Shown here one piece after another: positions 24,183 through 33,882 of a DNA stretch of 64,000 nucleotides. Within the stretch, counting starts at the first letter, position 1; each line of letters opens with the position of its first letter. The position numbers were made by a program, and so were the translations under genes. The notes beneath the pieces were generated by a model, which ran no database searches, was not told where the DNA came from, and saw only the letters and a list, made by a program, of their open reading frames with translations. Origin of the DNA: JAXGXQ01 sp040772685 (GTDB taxonomy: Bacteria > Bacillota > Clostridia > Saccharofermentanales > UBA5734); the NCBI GenBank assembly GCA_040772685.1, contig JAXGXQ010000001.1, positions 310,001 through 374,000 on the forward strand. The letters run 5' to 3'.

Positions 24183-25037
24183 ATGAATACTGATGAAAGA
24201 ATCGTCCGTGCTTTATTCGATACTAAAGCGTTGCGGATCAGTTCTCCCGATCAACCCTTCTTTTACACTTCGGGAACTATAGGCCCTTACTATATCAATA
24301 CGCATTTTCTCTACGGCAGCGAAGCCGAGGCACAGGAACTTTTGACGAAAATTGAAGCAGCTGTCCGCCAGCCGGAAAAACTCACGGCAGTACTTTTGCC
24401 GCTGCTGATGAAACAGTATGAAGAAAACAGCACTTACCGCCTGGTTATCGATGCCCTTAGTTCAAAGGCCGCTGAATTGCCGCACGATATTATCTCCGGC
24501 GGCGAGCGACGCGATTTCATTTTCTCACTACCGGTAGCGCAGATTCTGGGAAACCCACATCTGAGCATCCTTAAAAGCGGCGAGGTCTGGTTCGGTCGCC
24601 GGACAGACTACATTGAATTCGAACCAGAAAAGGGTGAATTGGCCGGCCTGCAGGTGCTCCACATATCCGATTTGGTAACCGCCGCCTCCAGCTACACTCG
24701 TACCTGGATACCCGCTGTAACCGGCACTGGCGCTACCATGCCGCATACTCTGACGGTAGTTGACCGTGATCAGGGCGGCGAGCGGGCATTAGCCGGCGTC
24801 AGAACTACGTTACACGCACTGACAACATTCTCGGCGGAATTGTTTGAAACAGCTGCCACCGCGGGATTAATTACCAAGTCACAACTGGAACAAATTCTCA
24901 GTTTTCTCGAAAATCCAACAGCTTTTGAAAGCAAATTTCTGGCGGAGCATCCTGATTTTCTGAAAGAACAAATCGCGCTGGGCGGCAAAAATGCTGAGCG
25001 GGCACGCCTGGTGCAGGAGCGTCTGCGGCATGGCTGA
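24183..25037 (+). CDS. Divergent PyrE-like (orotate) phosphoribosyltransferase
   Basis: This 284-residue protein follows pyrD by 93 nt with a GAGGAG SD. Its N-terminus (ALFDTKALRISSPDQPFFYTSGTIGPYYINT) has the layout of orotate phosphoribosyltransferases (short helix, then F.L.SG..SP.YIN). SGGERRDFIFSLPVAQILG matches the substrate/loop region. The usual PRPP motif (LVEDVITTGGS) is replaced by VLHISDLVTAASSYTR at ~160-175, lacking the acidic pair. The protein is also ~70 residues longer than normal PyrE, with a helical C-terminal extension. Context makes it the only candidate in the window for converting orotate to OMP; similar clostridial proteins are, as I recall, annotated as OPRTase. Activity is not proven by sequence. 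Confidence 0.6.
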   Translation: MNTDERIVRALFDTKALRISSPDQPFFYTSGTIGPYYINTHFLYGSEAEAQELLTKIEAAVRQPEKLTAVLLPLLMKQYEENSTYRLVIDALSSKAAELPHDIISGGERRDFIFSLPVAQILGNPHLSILKSGEVWFGRRTDYIEFEPEKGELAGLQVLHISDLVTAASSYTRTWIPAVTGTGATMPHTLTVVDRDQGGERALAGVRTTLHALTTFSAELFETAATAGLITKSQLEQILSFLENPTAFESKFLAEHPDFLKEQIALGGKNAERARLVQERLRHG

Positions 25038-25665
25038 GGGTTCAGTTAAAACGAAAACAGCAGACGTGCCGCGACAGCCGCAACAGTTGCGACAAACGCA
25101 GCAGTTTAAGACTCCGGAATACATTCTTAAGCGCAGCCGCCGTAAAACCCTCTGCCTGGTTATCCGGGCTGATGGTTTGCTGGAGGTGCGCAGTCCGTTA
25201 AGGTTACAGCAAGCCAGAATCAATGAGTTTGTGCGCGAAAAAAGCGATTGGATTGAAAAAACTCTGGCCAACAGGGAAGAGCAGGTGCTGGTGAAGTTGC
25301 CGGACGACAATGCTTTTAAGGAACTCACGCAGCAGACACTTGAACTGGCTCAAAAGATTATCACCAGATATTCAACTCGCTATCCCGAGTTAGAACCGGC
25401 ATCTATAAGTATTGGCCGCCAGAAAAGCCGCTGGGGAAGCTGCAGCAGCAGTGGACGTATCCGGTTGAATGCCTGTCTGGCAAAGCTGCCGGAACAACTG
25501 GCGGAATATGTGATTGTGCATGAGCTGTGTCATCTCAGGCATTTAGACCATTCCGCCAAGTTTCATGCTTTGTTGCAACAGCTCCTGCCGGCCGCTAAAC
25601 AGCACCAACGCGAATTGAAGCGCTACCGCTTAATTAAACATGATGAGCCCGTTTATGGCAGCTGA
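25030..25665 (+). CDS. YgjP/DUF45-type zinc metallopeptidase
   Basis: The 211-residue protein carries the zincin motif HELCHLRHLDHSAKFHALLQ near 172-191 (HExxH plus third His), preceded by IGRQKSRWGSCSSSGRIRLN, the hallmark of the YgjP-like/SprT-related family. Cellular substrates are unknown. The N-terminal ~30 residues are Gln-rich and low complexity (RQPQQLRQTQQ). I took the ATG at 25030, which has CAGGAG upstream and overlaps the PyrE-like gene by 8 nt, placing it at the end of the pyr transcript. Confidence 0.88.
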   Translation: MAEGSVKTKTADVPRQPQQLRQTQQFKTPEYILKRSRRKTLCLVIRADGLLEVRSPLRLQQARINEFVREKSDWIEKTLANREEQVLVKLPDDNAFKELTQQTLELAQKIITRYSTRYPELEPASISIGRQKSRWGSCSSSGRIRLNACLAKLPEQLAEYVIVHELCHLRHLDHSAKFHALLQQLLPAAKQHQRELKRYRLIKHDEPVYGS

Positions 25666-26503
25666 ATCTTTCTACGGGCAGGTGGTGCTGGTGACTGGCG
25701 CCAGTTCAGGTATCGGGCTTGCCGTCGCCCGTTTGCTTTTAGAGCAAGGTTACACTGTACTCGGAGCATCCCGGCGTTTACCGGAAATGCTGCCACGCTT
25801 GAGCGAAGCTGATCCTCTGCTTGCGGGTCTTATTCCTTACCGGCTGGATATAACAGAACCGGAATCCTGTTGTCGTTTAGTCGAGCAAATTATGTCTGAT
25901 TATGGCCGGCTTGACGCCTTGTTTCATTGCGCCGGTTCCGGCCTGGCCAGTGCTGTTGAGGAAACTCCGGTTGAAGAGGTGCGCTGGCAGCTGGATCAGA
26001 TATTCATCGGTGCAGTTAACATGGTCCAACCTGTATTGCCGCTGATGCGCAGCCAGAAAAAAGGCCTGATCGTGCTGATAAGTTCTGTTGCCGCTTTTGT
26101 ACCGGTGCCGTATCAGACCTATTACAGTGCTGCCAAAGCGGCGTTGCAGGCTTATGCGACTGGTCTGGCTGATGAGGTTGCTCCGTTTGGTATCCGCATA
26201 TCAGTAGTTTCGCCCGGTGATACAAAAACCGGCTATACTAATGCCCGGCGGGTCATAGGCAGCGGCCGGCCCGATTCTCCTTATAGCGGACCTCTGGAAC
26301 GATCTGTAGCCAAAATGGCCAGGGATGAGCAAAATGGCATGCGACCGCAAGCTATTGCGCGTGCAGCCGTCAAGAATCTATACACAAGCAGACCGCCATT
26401 AAACCGGACGCCTGGTTTGCTTTATAAAGTTACCCTGTTAGTGCAAAGGCTGATGCCAACGAGACTTTTTCGGGCGATTATCCGCCGGATTTACGCAGCC
26501 TGA
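25640..26503 (+). CDS. Short-chain dehydrogenase/reductase
   Basis: This is a 287-residue SDR oxidoreductase with the nucleotide loop VTGASSGIGLAVARLL (~17-32), HCAGSG (NAG-like), the catalytic Ser in VLISSVAAF, and YYSAAK (YxxxK). It acts on an unknown carbonyl or hydroxyl substrate with NAD(P)H. C-terminal basic/hydrophobic residues (LYKVTLLVQRLMPTRLFRAI) may associate with membrane, as in acyl or sphinganine-type reductases, but that is a guess. The start (ATGATG) overlaps the preceding gene by 26 nt; a later ATG at 25655 is possible. Confidence 0.88.
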   Translation: MMSPFMAAESFYGQVVLVTGASSGIGLAVARLLLEQGYTVLGASRRLPEMLPRLSEADPLLAGLIPYRLDITEPESCCRLVEQIMSDYGRLDALFHCAGSGLASAVEETPVEEVRWQLDQIFIGAVNMVQPVLPLMRSQKKGLIVLISSVAAFVPVPYQTYYSAAKAALQAYATGLADEVAPFGIRISVVSPGDTKTGYTNARRVIGSGRPDSPYSGPLERSVAKMARDEQNGMRPQAIARAAVKNLYTSRPPLNRTPGLLYKVTLLVQRLMPTRLFRAIIRRIYAA

Positions 26504-26673
26504 GGTTTGTCTGCTTAAACTTTTAGAATAAGTATTTGTTTAAAGCTAACCTGAGGAATTGCAGGATACTGCTGCCTGCCATATCGGAATGCTTTATTTT
26601 TGTGTTACAATATTTCAACAATCTAAATCACTAAATGCGCAATATTTGTGCTGTTACCGCTCCGGAGATAACG

Positions 26674-27702
26674 ATGAGCTTCATATTTCAACATAAAATG
26701 CCGAGTTCGGCAGAAGTTAAAGAACAGTATCCGCTGCCGGCGGATCTGGCTGCTAAAAAAGCAGAAAGAGATCAGCAGATCCGCGCTATTATCGCTGGCG
26801 ACAGCGACCGCTTTCTGGTGATTGTCGGGCCTTGTTCAGCCCATTCTGAAGATGCTGTCTGTGATTATGTCAGTCGTCTGGCAAAAGTACAGGATAAGGT
26901 AAGCGACCGTCTGGTTTTAGTTCCTCGCATATACACAAACAAACCGCGTACAACCGGCTCTGGCTATAAAGGAATTCTGCACCAGCCTGACCCTACCAAA
27001 GCGCCTGATATGGTGGCGGGTTTACTTGCTTTGCGCCAGATGCATTTGCGCTGTCTGCGCGAATCAGGGCTTTCGGCCGCTGATGAAATGCTTTATCCGG
27101 AAAACCACACACATCTCGATGATTTGCTTAGTTATGTCGCCGTTGGCGCCCGTTCGGTCGAAAACCAGCAGCACAGACTTACAGCCAGCGGCGTTGACCA
27201 GCCTGTCGGCATGAAGAACCCGACCAGCGGTGATTTACAGATCATGTTGAACGCGATCTATGCCGCACAGCATCCGCACACATTCGCATATCAGGGCTGG
27301 CAGGTTCAAACCAGCGGCAATCCGCTTGCCCACGCCATTTTACGCGGTGCTGTCGACCGCTATGGCAAAGCGCAATCGAACTACCATTATGAAGATCTGA
27401 TCCGGCTTGATGAGCTTTATAAACGAATGAATCTCAGTAATCAAGTTGTTTTGATCGATACAAATCATGCCAATTCCGACAAGACTTATCAGGAACAGCC
27501 ACGCATCTCCGCGGAGATAATGCATAACCGCAGGGTTTCGCCTGTTATCAACAATCTGGTGCGTGGATTAATGATCGAAAGCTATATCGAGCCGGGCTCT
27601 CAGGAACCGGACGGCTGTGTTTATGGCCAATCTATCACCGACGCCTGCCTTGGCTGGGCTGAAACTGAGGATCTACTGCTTCGCATAGCTGACCAGGCTT
27701 AA
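26674..27702 (+). CDS. aroF: 3-deoxy-7-phosphoheptulonate (DAHP) synthase, AroFGH type
   Basis: It catalyses phosphoenolpyruvate plus erythrose-4-phosphate to DAHP, the entry to aromatic amino-acid synthesis. The 342-residue protein aligns by eye with the E. coli AroFGH class: VGPCSAHS, KPRTTGSGYKG, AVGARSVENQQHR, GMKNPTSG, ILRG and DTNHANSDK, ending YGQSITDACLGW. The ATG at 26674 with GGAG upstream is preferred to one 13 codons earlier without SD. It has no chorismate mutase fusion. It appears monocistronic, with an AT-rich upstream region containing TTACAAT as a candidate -10. Confidence 0.93.
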   Translation: MSFIFQHKMPSSAEVKEQYPLPADLAAKKAERDQQIRAIIAGDSDRFLVIVGPCSAHSEDAVCDYVSRLAKVQDKVSDRLVLVPRIYTNKPRTTGSGYKGILHQPDPTKAPDMVAGLLALRQMHLRCLRESGLSAADEMLYPENHTHLDDLLSYVAVGARSVENQQHRLTASGVDQPVGMKNPTSGDLQIMLNAIYAAQHPHTFAYQGWQVQTSGNPLAHAILRGAVDRYGKAQSNYHYEDLIRLDELYKRMNLSNQVVLIDTNHANSDKTYQEQPRISAEIMHNRRVSPVINNLVRGLMIESYIEPGSQEPDGCVYGQSITDACLGWAETEDLLLRIADQA

Positions 27703-27720
27703 TTTACAAGGAATCTTATT

Positions 27721-28668
27721 ATGAATATAAAGGAAATCAGCGCTCAACTGACAGCAATCAAACAAAGCATGCAGCAAGTCGTTGTCGGTAAGGAAAAAGC
27801 GCTCGATTTGATGTTGATCGCACTACTGTGCCGCGGACATGTTCTATTGGAAGACGTGCCGGGCATCGGTAAAACGACAATGGTTTCAACCCTGGCTCGT
27901 TCGCTGGGCCTTAGCTTCAACCGCATTCAGTTTACGCCGGATGTCATGCCCTCGGATGTCACCGGGTTTTCGCTGTATAATCCCGCCAGCGGCAAATTTG
28001 AGCACCATCCGGGCGCGGTGATGAGCCAGCTGTTGCTGGCAGACGAAATCAACCGTACTTCGCCCAAAACGCAGTCGAGTCTGTTGGAAGTCATGCAGGA
28101 AAACCAGGTTACGGTCGATGGGACAACTTACCCTGTACCGCAGCCGTTTATGGTTCTGGCAACTCAGAACCCCGTTGAACATGTCGGCACCTATCCGTTG
28201 CCGGAAGCGCAGCTGGACAGGTTCATGATGCGGATCTCCCTGGGTTACCCGACAATTGAAGAAGAAATGCAGATCTACACCCGCTTTATGGATGATTCGC
28301 CGCTTAACCATCTGCAGCCGGTTATAGGGGAAGAGGGGGTCCTGGCTTTACAGGCTTCTGTCAGCGAAATTTACTGCAGTGAAGCAATTAAGCAGCTGGT
28401 AGCACAGATTGCCGCCGAAACCCGCCGGCATCCGGACCTCGCACTGGGTGTGAGTCCGCGAGGTTCGCTGATGCTGATTCTGGCGTCCCGCGGCGCGGCA
28501 ATGCTGAAGGGCCGCGAATATGTGCTGCCAGACGATGTTCTGGCTCTGGTTGAACCTGTGCTGGTTCACCGTCTGATGCTGCGTCCGGAAGGGCGGCTGC
28601 GTCAGGTTTCTCCGGCTTATGTCCTAAATGAAATCCTGGCTGCAATCGAGATACCGGCTGCACGATGA
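27721..28668 (+). CDS. MoxR-family AAA+ ATPase
   Basis: This 315-residue ATPase has Walker A EDVPGIGKTTM (~40-50), Walker B LLLADEINRTSPKTQSSLLE (~103-122), LATQNPVE (sensor 1) and SPRGSLML. MoxR ATPases act as chaperones or remodelers, usually with a DUF58/VWA partner, which follows here with an ATGA overlap. No obvious SD is seen beyond AAGGAATC. It heads a three-gene operon with DUF58 and transglutaminase-like genes, a well-conserved but functionally unclear bacterial module. Confidence 0.93.
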   Translation: MNIKEISAQLTAIKQSMQQVVVGKEKALDLMLIALLCRGHVLLEDVPGIGKTTMVSTLARSLGLSFNRIQFTPDVMPSDVTGFSLYNPASGKFEHHPGAVMSQLLLADEINRTSPKTQSSLLEVMQENQVTVDGTTYPVPQPFMVLATQNPVEHVGTYPLPEAQLDRFMMRISLGYPTIEEEMQIYTRFMDDSPLNHLQPVIGEEGVLALQASVSEIYCSEAIKQLVAQIAAETRRHPDLALGVSPRGSLMLILASRGAAMLKGREYVLPDDVLALVEPVLVHRLMLRPEGRLRQVSPAYVLNEILAAIEIPAAR

Positions 28669-29960
28669 AGTCGCGGCTGATCAGCTATATCCTGATTTGC
28701 CTGTTGTTATATGGTGGGTTCACTTATTCCGGCTACAGGATTTTTCTGGTTGCCTTGATTGTACTGATACTACTGGGAATTGCTTCTTTGGCGCAACTCT
28801 TTTGGATCCGCAGCCGCTTGACTCTAGCCAAAAAACTGGAGCCTGACCCGGTTTTTACCTTTGATGCAGCTAATCTGATTATCGAAATAAAAAGTAAAAC
28901 CCGCCTGCCAATTCCAGTGCTGGAAATTATCACAGAACAGCGCCTGGTTGATCCTTTTGCCCTTAAGCCGGTTCCGACTCAGATTGTATTTCGCAACCGT
29001 CGCCTGACTTCACGTATTGGCCGCGGCACTTACCTTGAAACAATCCGGTTGCGTACCGGGATCACGCGAACATATGAGATACATGTCGGCAATATCAATA
29101 TTCAGGATCCGTTCGGCTTGTTCCATCTGAAAATTGGCTGCGCCTTATACGGAGGCGCAGAATCCTTGAACCTGCACGTTTTGCCGCGACCGAATGAAAA
29201 ACTTCTGGTGAGCAACTGGCTACAGAGCAACAGGGAAGGAATTAACCCCACTCAACGCTTAGCCGATGAAATCAATACTGTTGCGGACTTGCATCAGATG
29301 TATCCGGGCGATTCACCGAAACGGATCCACTGGATTGTCAGTGCCAAACAGAACCAGTGGATGGTTAAAATGTTTGAAAAGGACGAGCAGGCCCAGGCAC
29401 TTTTACTGCTCGACCTGGGACCAGCGAGTTTTTCCGAACGTCTGTTGACTGCCCGGCGCGAAGCTGTTCTGGGCCTTGCTGCTGCCGCAACTCAACAGAT
29501 GCTGCAGGCTGAATTATCTGTTTTGCTGGTAACGAGCGACAGCGATCTACGCTATACCTTAGCCGTTCGCGCCGACCAGCAACTGGATCTGCTGGTGCAC
29601 CTGGCATCATCACCCGAACAAAGTGCCACAGGTTTGCGGCATCAGGCGCAGGAAGGTTTGACCCGTTTAGCCACGGAATCCATGGTTGTAGTAGTCACTG
29701 CCAGCCCTGATTCGGAGCTTTCCGCTTTATGCTCAGACTTAAGCAAGACAGGACATCGTGTCATCGTTATATATTATGAAAACCCGATTTTCAAACCGCA
29801 TCGAGTCGAAAATGAAATAACCAACCTGGTAAATGCCGGAGCTCGTCTGATTCGCATTAAAGAAACCGACCCGGCTAAAACCAAACTGCCGGAAAAGCTG
29901 CATAAAGTGCGGAAATCTGCTGATGGTTGGCGCAGGCTGAAGCGGGAGGTTTCCTCATGA
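28665..29960 (+). CDS. DUF58 membrane protein
   Basis: The 431-residue protein begins with two membrane helices (~5-45). A soluble part follows with the DUF58 core YPGDSPKRIHWIVSAKQNQW (~213-232). The following region (LLLLDLGPASFSERLLTAR) resembles a degenerate VWA-like domain. It is the usual partner of MoxR ATPases. Start and stop are coupled by 4-nt ATGA overlaps to moxR and to the transglutaminase gene. Confidence 0.9.
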   Translation: MKSRLISYILICLLLYGGFTYSGYRIFLVALIVLILLGIASLAQLFWIRSRLTLAKKLEPDPVFTFDAANLIIEIKSKTRLPIPVLEIITEQRLVDPFALKPVPTQIVFRNRRLTSRIGRGTYLETIRLRTGITRTYEIHVGNINIQDPFGLFHLKIGCALYGGAESLNLHVLPRPNEKLLVSNWLQSNREGINPTQRLADEINTVADLHQMYPGDSPKRIHWIVSAKQNQWMVKMFEKDEQAQALLLLDLGPASFSERLLTARREAVLGLAAAATQQMLQAELSVLLVTSDSDLRYTLAVRADQQLDLLVHLASSPEQSATGLRHQAQEGLTRLATESMVVVVTASPDSELSALCSDLSKTGHRVIVIYYENPIFKPHRVENEITNLVNAGARLIRIKETDPAKTKLPEKLHKVRKSADGWRRLKREVSS

Positions 29961-32359
29961 AGCCGCGTCAGAACGACCTGCTGGTTAAGTTGCTATTGTT
30001 CGTCACCAGGTTTACCCTGGCACTTGGCTTGACACGTGTATTTCTAAATACAAATGGCCTGCGCACAGGTTTTTTTGAGCCGTTTTTCCCGATACTGCTG
30101 ACGATGTTGGTATTGGCCTTGCTCTTTACGCCGCCGCGCCGCGCTCTGATTACTATTTTAAGCTTGCTGCTGGTGGCTATTCTGGCTTTATTATTGACGC
30201 CGGAACTGGTAATGCCCATACGCGAATGGCTAATTGAATTTGGGTTCAAAATATTCGACGCTGTTATGTTTTTCAGCGGTCAAAGCGCGGTAACTGAATC
30301 ATTAATTGCTTTTCTGATACCTCTCACAGCCGTAATCTTTACGATCATTGTTCATGCTTTTTCGGTCCTGATTTATGCTCCCTTGATTTCCGCAATTATC
30401 ATGCTGGCGTTGATGACTATCACCGCATTTATGGGTATACGCCAGGACCTGTTGGGTGCCGGGCTGGCAAGCGCCGCAATTCTGGTGCTTTTAGTACGTC
30501 GGTTACCACAGCAGCCAACTCGTGTGTTTAACAAGCCGCACCCGCGTCATACTCTGGCAGCTTTGTTAGCTGCTATTCCGATTATTATTGCCTCTTTGGT
30601 AATTTCGCTGGTGGTGTCGCCGTTGCTTCCCAGCCGCTTTGGTCATCAACAACAGCTGATGGAAGGTATTATCGATGATCTGACCCAACTGGCCGGTTTA
30701 CCTCCGGCTCAGGAACTGCAGCCTGATTTCACTCTGGCTTCAGCTGGTTATTACCCTTTAGAAACCCGCCTCGGCGGGCCTGTGACGCTTGGATCCGGCC
30801 CGGTGATGGAGGTCAGCGGTCATAACAGAACCATGCTGCTGCGCGCGGGGATTTTCGAAAGCTATGATGGTTTTACCTGGCGCCGCGAACCGCGCGCTGA
30901 GACATTCCGTTTTGATAATGTCTTTCAAAATGAGTTACGAGACAAAGTTTTTGATCTTGACCAGCCTGATCCGGAATTGGTCAGCAGCGGTGTAGTTAAT
31001 AACATTCTGGAAGAAAACAGACTTGAAATTAAGCCGCTGTCACCTGCTACCAGTATGATATTCACCCCGGGGCGCCCGCTTGAGATAAGCCCGCAGACTA
31101 CCGACCGTTTTCAGGTTCATTTTGATGATTACGGCATGCTCTACAGCAAATATCCTCTGAGTACGGCTAATCCTTATGTGATAATAAGCCGTGTACCGGT
31201 TACCGGCAGCGAGCTTTTCCAGACCAGTATAGGGCTGGCGCTCGAGCTGGCTTCAACTGCAAATGAACCGCGCGAAACATTATTTCCCGCCAACTATATG
31301 GCAGTACCCGGGCTTGAAACTTACCAGGATGGAGGAGATTTACGCCAGCTGGTGCAGAAGATCACTGCCGGTATCGAAAATCCTTATGAAAAAGCGCTGG
31401 CAATCAGATCCTACCTGATCGATAATGCGGCCTATAACCTGGATGTTCCGGTACCGCCGGCGGATGAAGAGTTTGTAACCTGGTTTCTCGAAACCGGCGA
31501 AGGCTATTGCGTTTACTTTGCTACAGCTCAGGTTATGCTTAGCCGCCTGGCTGGTCTTCCTGCCAGGTATGTCGAGGGCTTTATCCTTAATCAACCGGAT
31601 ACACCCAACGGCATGACAACTGTCACTTCGGATCTCGCCCATGCCTGGGCTGAAATTTACTTGCCATATATCGGCTGGGTACCTGTAGATGCCACTCCCG
31701 GCGGCACAATTCCGGACGAAACTGATCCGGGTGAGGACCCAACAGCTGAACCAACCCTGATACCGGGTGAAACAACCGCACCAACAGAAGCAGAGGCGAC
31801 TCCAACACCAGTGCCGGAAGTTGATACTCCGGAAGCGGCGGTGGCCAGACGCTGGCGTGATTTTCTGTTTATTACACTGCCGCTGATCTTGGCTGGTATT
31901 CTGATTAGGCTTGAAGTCAGGCGCCGCTACAAACTGCTGCGTTACCCAAAACTATTGCGGGCAGTGTTTCCAGACCCGCGTCTGCGGGCAGATATCTATT
32001 GGCAGGAATTGCAGTTGATATTGGCTGGCAGCAAGCTGCAGCTGGAAAATGGCGAGACACCCCTTACTTTCCTCGCACGTGCAGCCGCAGATTTTGACCA
32101 ATCTGGCAAAGAGACAGAATCAGCGCCGCGCTTTGAGCAAATCGGCCGACTGATCGCCCGAATCCGCTACGACAAGTATGAACCGAATGAAAATGAATTG
32201 AAATTTCTGGCAACCCAGGTTATTTATCTGGACGACAAAGCCCGCGATAGTAACCCGGTGCGGCACTTCCTGCGTTATACGCTGTCGCCGCGTTTACATG
32301 CTGTTGACGGTAAACCGCGCTTGTTGCGAGGACACTTTCTCAAACCTATGTTAAAATAA
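29957..32359 (+). CDS. Membrane-anchored transglutaminase-like protein
   Basis: The 800-residue protein has about six N-terminal helices (~10-235). A large extracytoplasmic region follows, with a transglutaminase-like fold: Cys518 in EGYCVYFATAQVMLSRLAG, His562 in HAWAEIYLP and Asp578 in VPVDATPG form the expected triad. A Thr/Pro/Glu-rich linker (~590-630), one more helix (~640-657) and a cytoplasmic DUF4129-like tail complete it. It may be a protease or crosslinking enzyme acting at the cell surface; the substrate is unknown. The ATG at 29957 has GGAGG upstream and forms ATGA with the DUF58 stop. Confidence 0.9.
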   Translation: MKPRQNDLLVKLLLFVTRFTLALGLTRVFLNTNGLRTGFFEPFFPILLTMLVLALLFTPPRRALITILSLLLVAILALLLTPELVMPIREWLIEFGFKIFDAVMFFSGQSAVTESLIAFLIPLTAVIFTIIVHAFSVLIYAPLISAIIMLALMTITAFMGIRQDLLGAGLASAAILVLLVRRLPQQPTRVFNKPHPRHTLAALLAAIPIIIASLVISLVVSPLLPSRFGHQQQLMEGIIDDLTQLAGLPPAQELQPDFTLASAGYYPLETRLGGPVTLGSGPVMEVSGHNRTMLLRAGIFESYDGFTWRREPRAETFRFDNVFQNELRDKVFDLDQPDPELVSSGVVNNILEENRLEIKPLSPATSMIFTPGRPLEISPQTTDRFQVHFDDYGMLYSKYPLSTANPYVIISRVPVTGSELFQTSIGLALELASTANEPRETLFPANYMAVPGLETYQDGGDLRQLVQKITAGIENPYEKALAIRSYLIDNAAYNLDVPVPPADEEFVTWFLETGEGYCVYFATAQVMLSRLAGLPARYVEGFILNQPDTPNGMTTVTSDLAHAWAEIYLPYIGWVPVDATPGGTIPDETDPGEDPTAEPTLIPGETTAPTEAEATPTPVPEVDTPEAAVARRWRDFLFITLPLILAGILIRLEVRRRYKLLRYPKLLRAVFPDPRLRADIYWQELQLILAGSKLQLENGETPLTFLARAAADFDQSGKETESAPRFEQIGRLIARIRYDKYEPNENELKFLATQVIYLDDKARDSNPVRHFLRYTLSPRLHAVDGKPRLLRGHFLKPMLK

Positions 32360-32400
32360 CCCTATCTCGCGCAGTTTATTGCGCTTTCAAGGAGCACCAT

Positions 32401-33882
32401 TTGACAAACAACCACGTAACCACCGAAGAAATGCTGGAGCAGCAATTCCAACTCCAGCGACTGCGGGCTGAAGGCTCGCTGAGACAGTACCATATTTCGA
32501 CATTCGGCTGTCAGCAGAATGAAAACGACAGCGAAAAGATTGCCGGTATCCTGCAACAGGCTGGCATGACGGAAGCAGCTGATTACCGTGACGCCGACCT
32601 GGTGATCATGAATACCTGCAGCGTGCGGGAAAACGCCGATGACCGTCTATTCGGGCATCTTGGCGTTATGAAAAACTTAAAACGCAAGCGGCCCGGGGTT
32701 CTTATCGGGCTTTGCGGCTGCATGATGACCCAGGATATTCATACCAACAAAATCCGCAAGAGTTATCCTTTTGTCGATCTGCTTTTCGGACCTCAGGAAA
32801 TTCACCTGTTACCAGGGCTGCTTTGTGATCGTGTTTTCGAAGGTCAAAAAGCTTATGCCGGCAACGGAGCTGATCTGATTGCCGAGGACTTGCCTGTGGT
32901 CCGGGCCCGGAAATTCCGCGCCTTAGTTTCTATAATGTACGGCTGTAATAATTTTTGTTCTTATTGCATTGTCCCATACACTCGAGGGCGGGAACGCAGC
33001 CGTGAGCCGGAACGGATTCTGGCTGAAATCCGCCAGCTGGCAGCGGCGGGCTACCGTGAGGTTCTGCTGCTGGGCCAAAATGTAAATTCATATGCAGGCA
33101 TGGCGGCAGGGGAGACTGCTGCCTGGGATTTTCCGCGCCTGCTTGAAGCTGTCGCTGCCATTCCCGGACTTTACCGGGTACGCTTCATGACTTCGCATCC
33201 CAAGGATCTCTCCGCAAGCCTGATCGATGTGATCGCTGCCAATCCCAATATTGAGCGGCATTTGCATTTGCCGCTGCAGAGCGGCAGCAGCCGTATCCTT
33301 AAGCAGATGAACCGTCACTATGACCGCGAACAGTACCTGGCTATAGTAAAACTAGCCCGGGAACGGATACCGGATCTGGCCATTTCTACCGATATAATTG
33401 TTGGTTTCCCCGGTGAAACTGAGGAAGATTTTGCTGAAACGCTTTCTTTAATGGCTGAAGTGAAGTTTGACAGCGCCTTCACCTTTCAATATTCAAAACG
33501 TCCGGGAACACCGGCCGCCAAGCGTCCGGATCAAATCAGCGCTGAAGTTGTCAAGGAGCGCTTTGGCCGTCTGACTGAGCTGCAAAATGCCAACAGCCTG
33601 GCAGCAAATGAAGCACAGGTTGGAAAACTGGTCGAAGTGCTGATTGAAGGTCCAAGTCATACGGATTCAGCAATTTTAACAGGGCGCGGCAGTGATTTTC
33701 GCTTAATCAATTTCATGTTGAAACCGGAAGCTGTTGCACCTGAATCCCAAGCTCCATCTGATTCCGGCATTGCCGACCCGGCCGCAACCGCCGCTGCTCT
33801 GGAAGGGCGGCTGGCGCTGGTGCGGATCACAAATGCCAAAACCTTTTCCCTGGAGGGAGAACTGGAGTGCCTGCTGGCATGA
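32401..33882 (+). CDS. miaB: tRNA-2-methylthio-N6-dimethylallyladenosine synthase
   Basis: MiaB adds a methylthio group to i6A37 of tRNAs. The 493-residue radical-SAM protein has N-terminal cluster ligands Cys37, Cys73 and Cys107 and the SAM cluster CNNFCSYC (Cys182, 186, 189), followed by VPYTRGRERSR. The C-terminal TRAM domain (~400-493) is interrupted by a ~28-residue Ala/Pro/Ser-rich insertion (KPEAVAPESQAPSDSGIADP). The start is TTG with AAGGAG upstream. It is next to mutS and on the same strand as miaA, which makes its substrate modification. Confidence 0.95.
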   Translation: MTNNHVTTEEMLEQQFQLQRLRAEGSLRQYHISTFGCQQNENDSEKIAGILQQAGMTEAADYRDADLVIMNTCSVRENADDRLFGHLGVMKNLKRKRPGVLIGLCGCMMTQDIHTNKIRKSYPFVDLLFGPQEIHLLPGLLCDRVFEGQKAYAGNGADLIAEDLPVVRARKFRALVSIMYGCNNFCSYCIVPYTRGRERSREPERILAEIRQLAAAGYREVLLLGQNVNSYAGMAAGETAAWDFPRLLEAVAAIPGLYRVRFMTSHPKDLSASLIDVIAANPNIERHLHLPLQSGSSRILKQMNRHYDREQYLAIVKLARERIPDLAISTDIIVGFPGETEEDFAETLSLMAEVKFDSAFTFQYSKRPGTPAAKRPDQISAEVVKERFGRLTELQNANSLAANEAQVGKLVEVLIEGPSHTDSAILTGRGSDFRLINFMLKPEAVAPESQAPSDSGIADPAATAAALEGRLALVRITNAKTFSLEGELECLLA

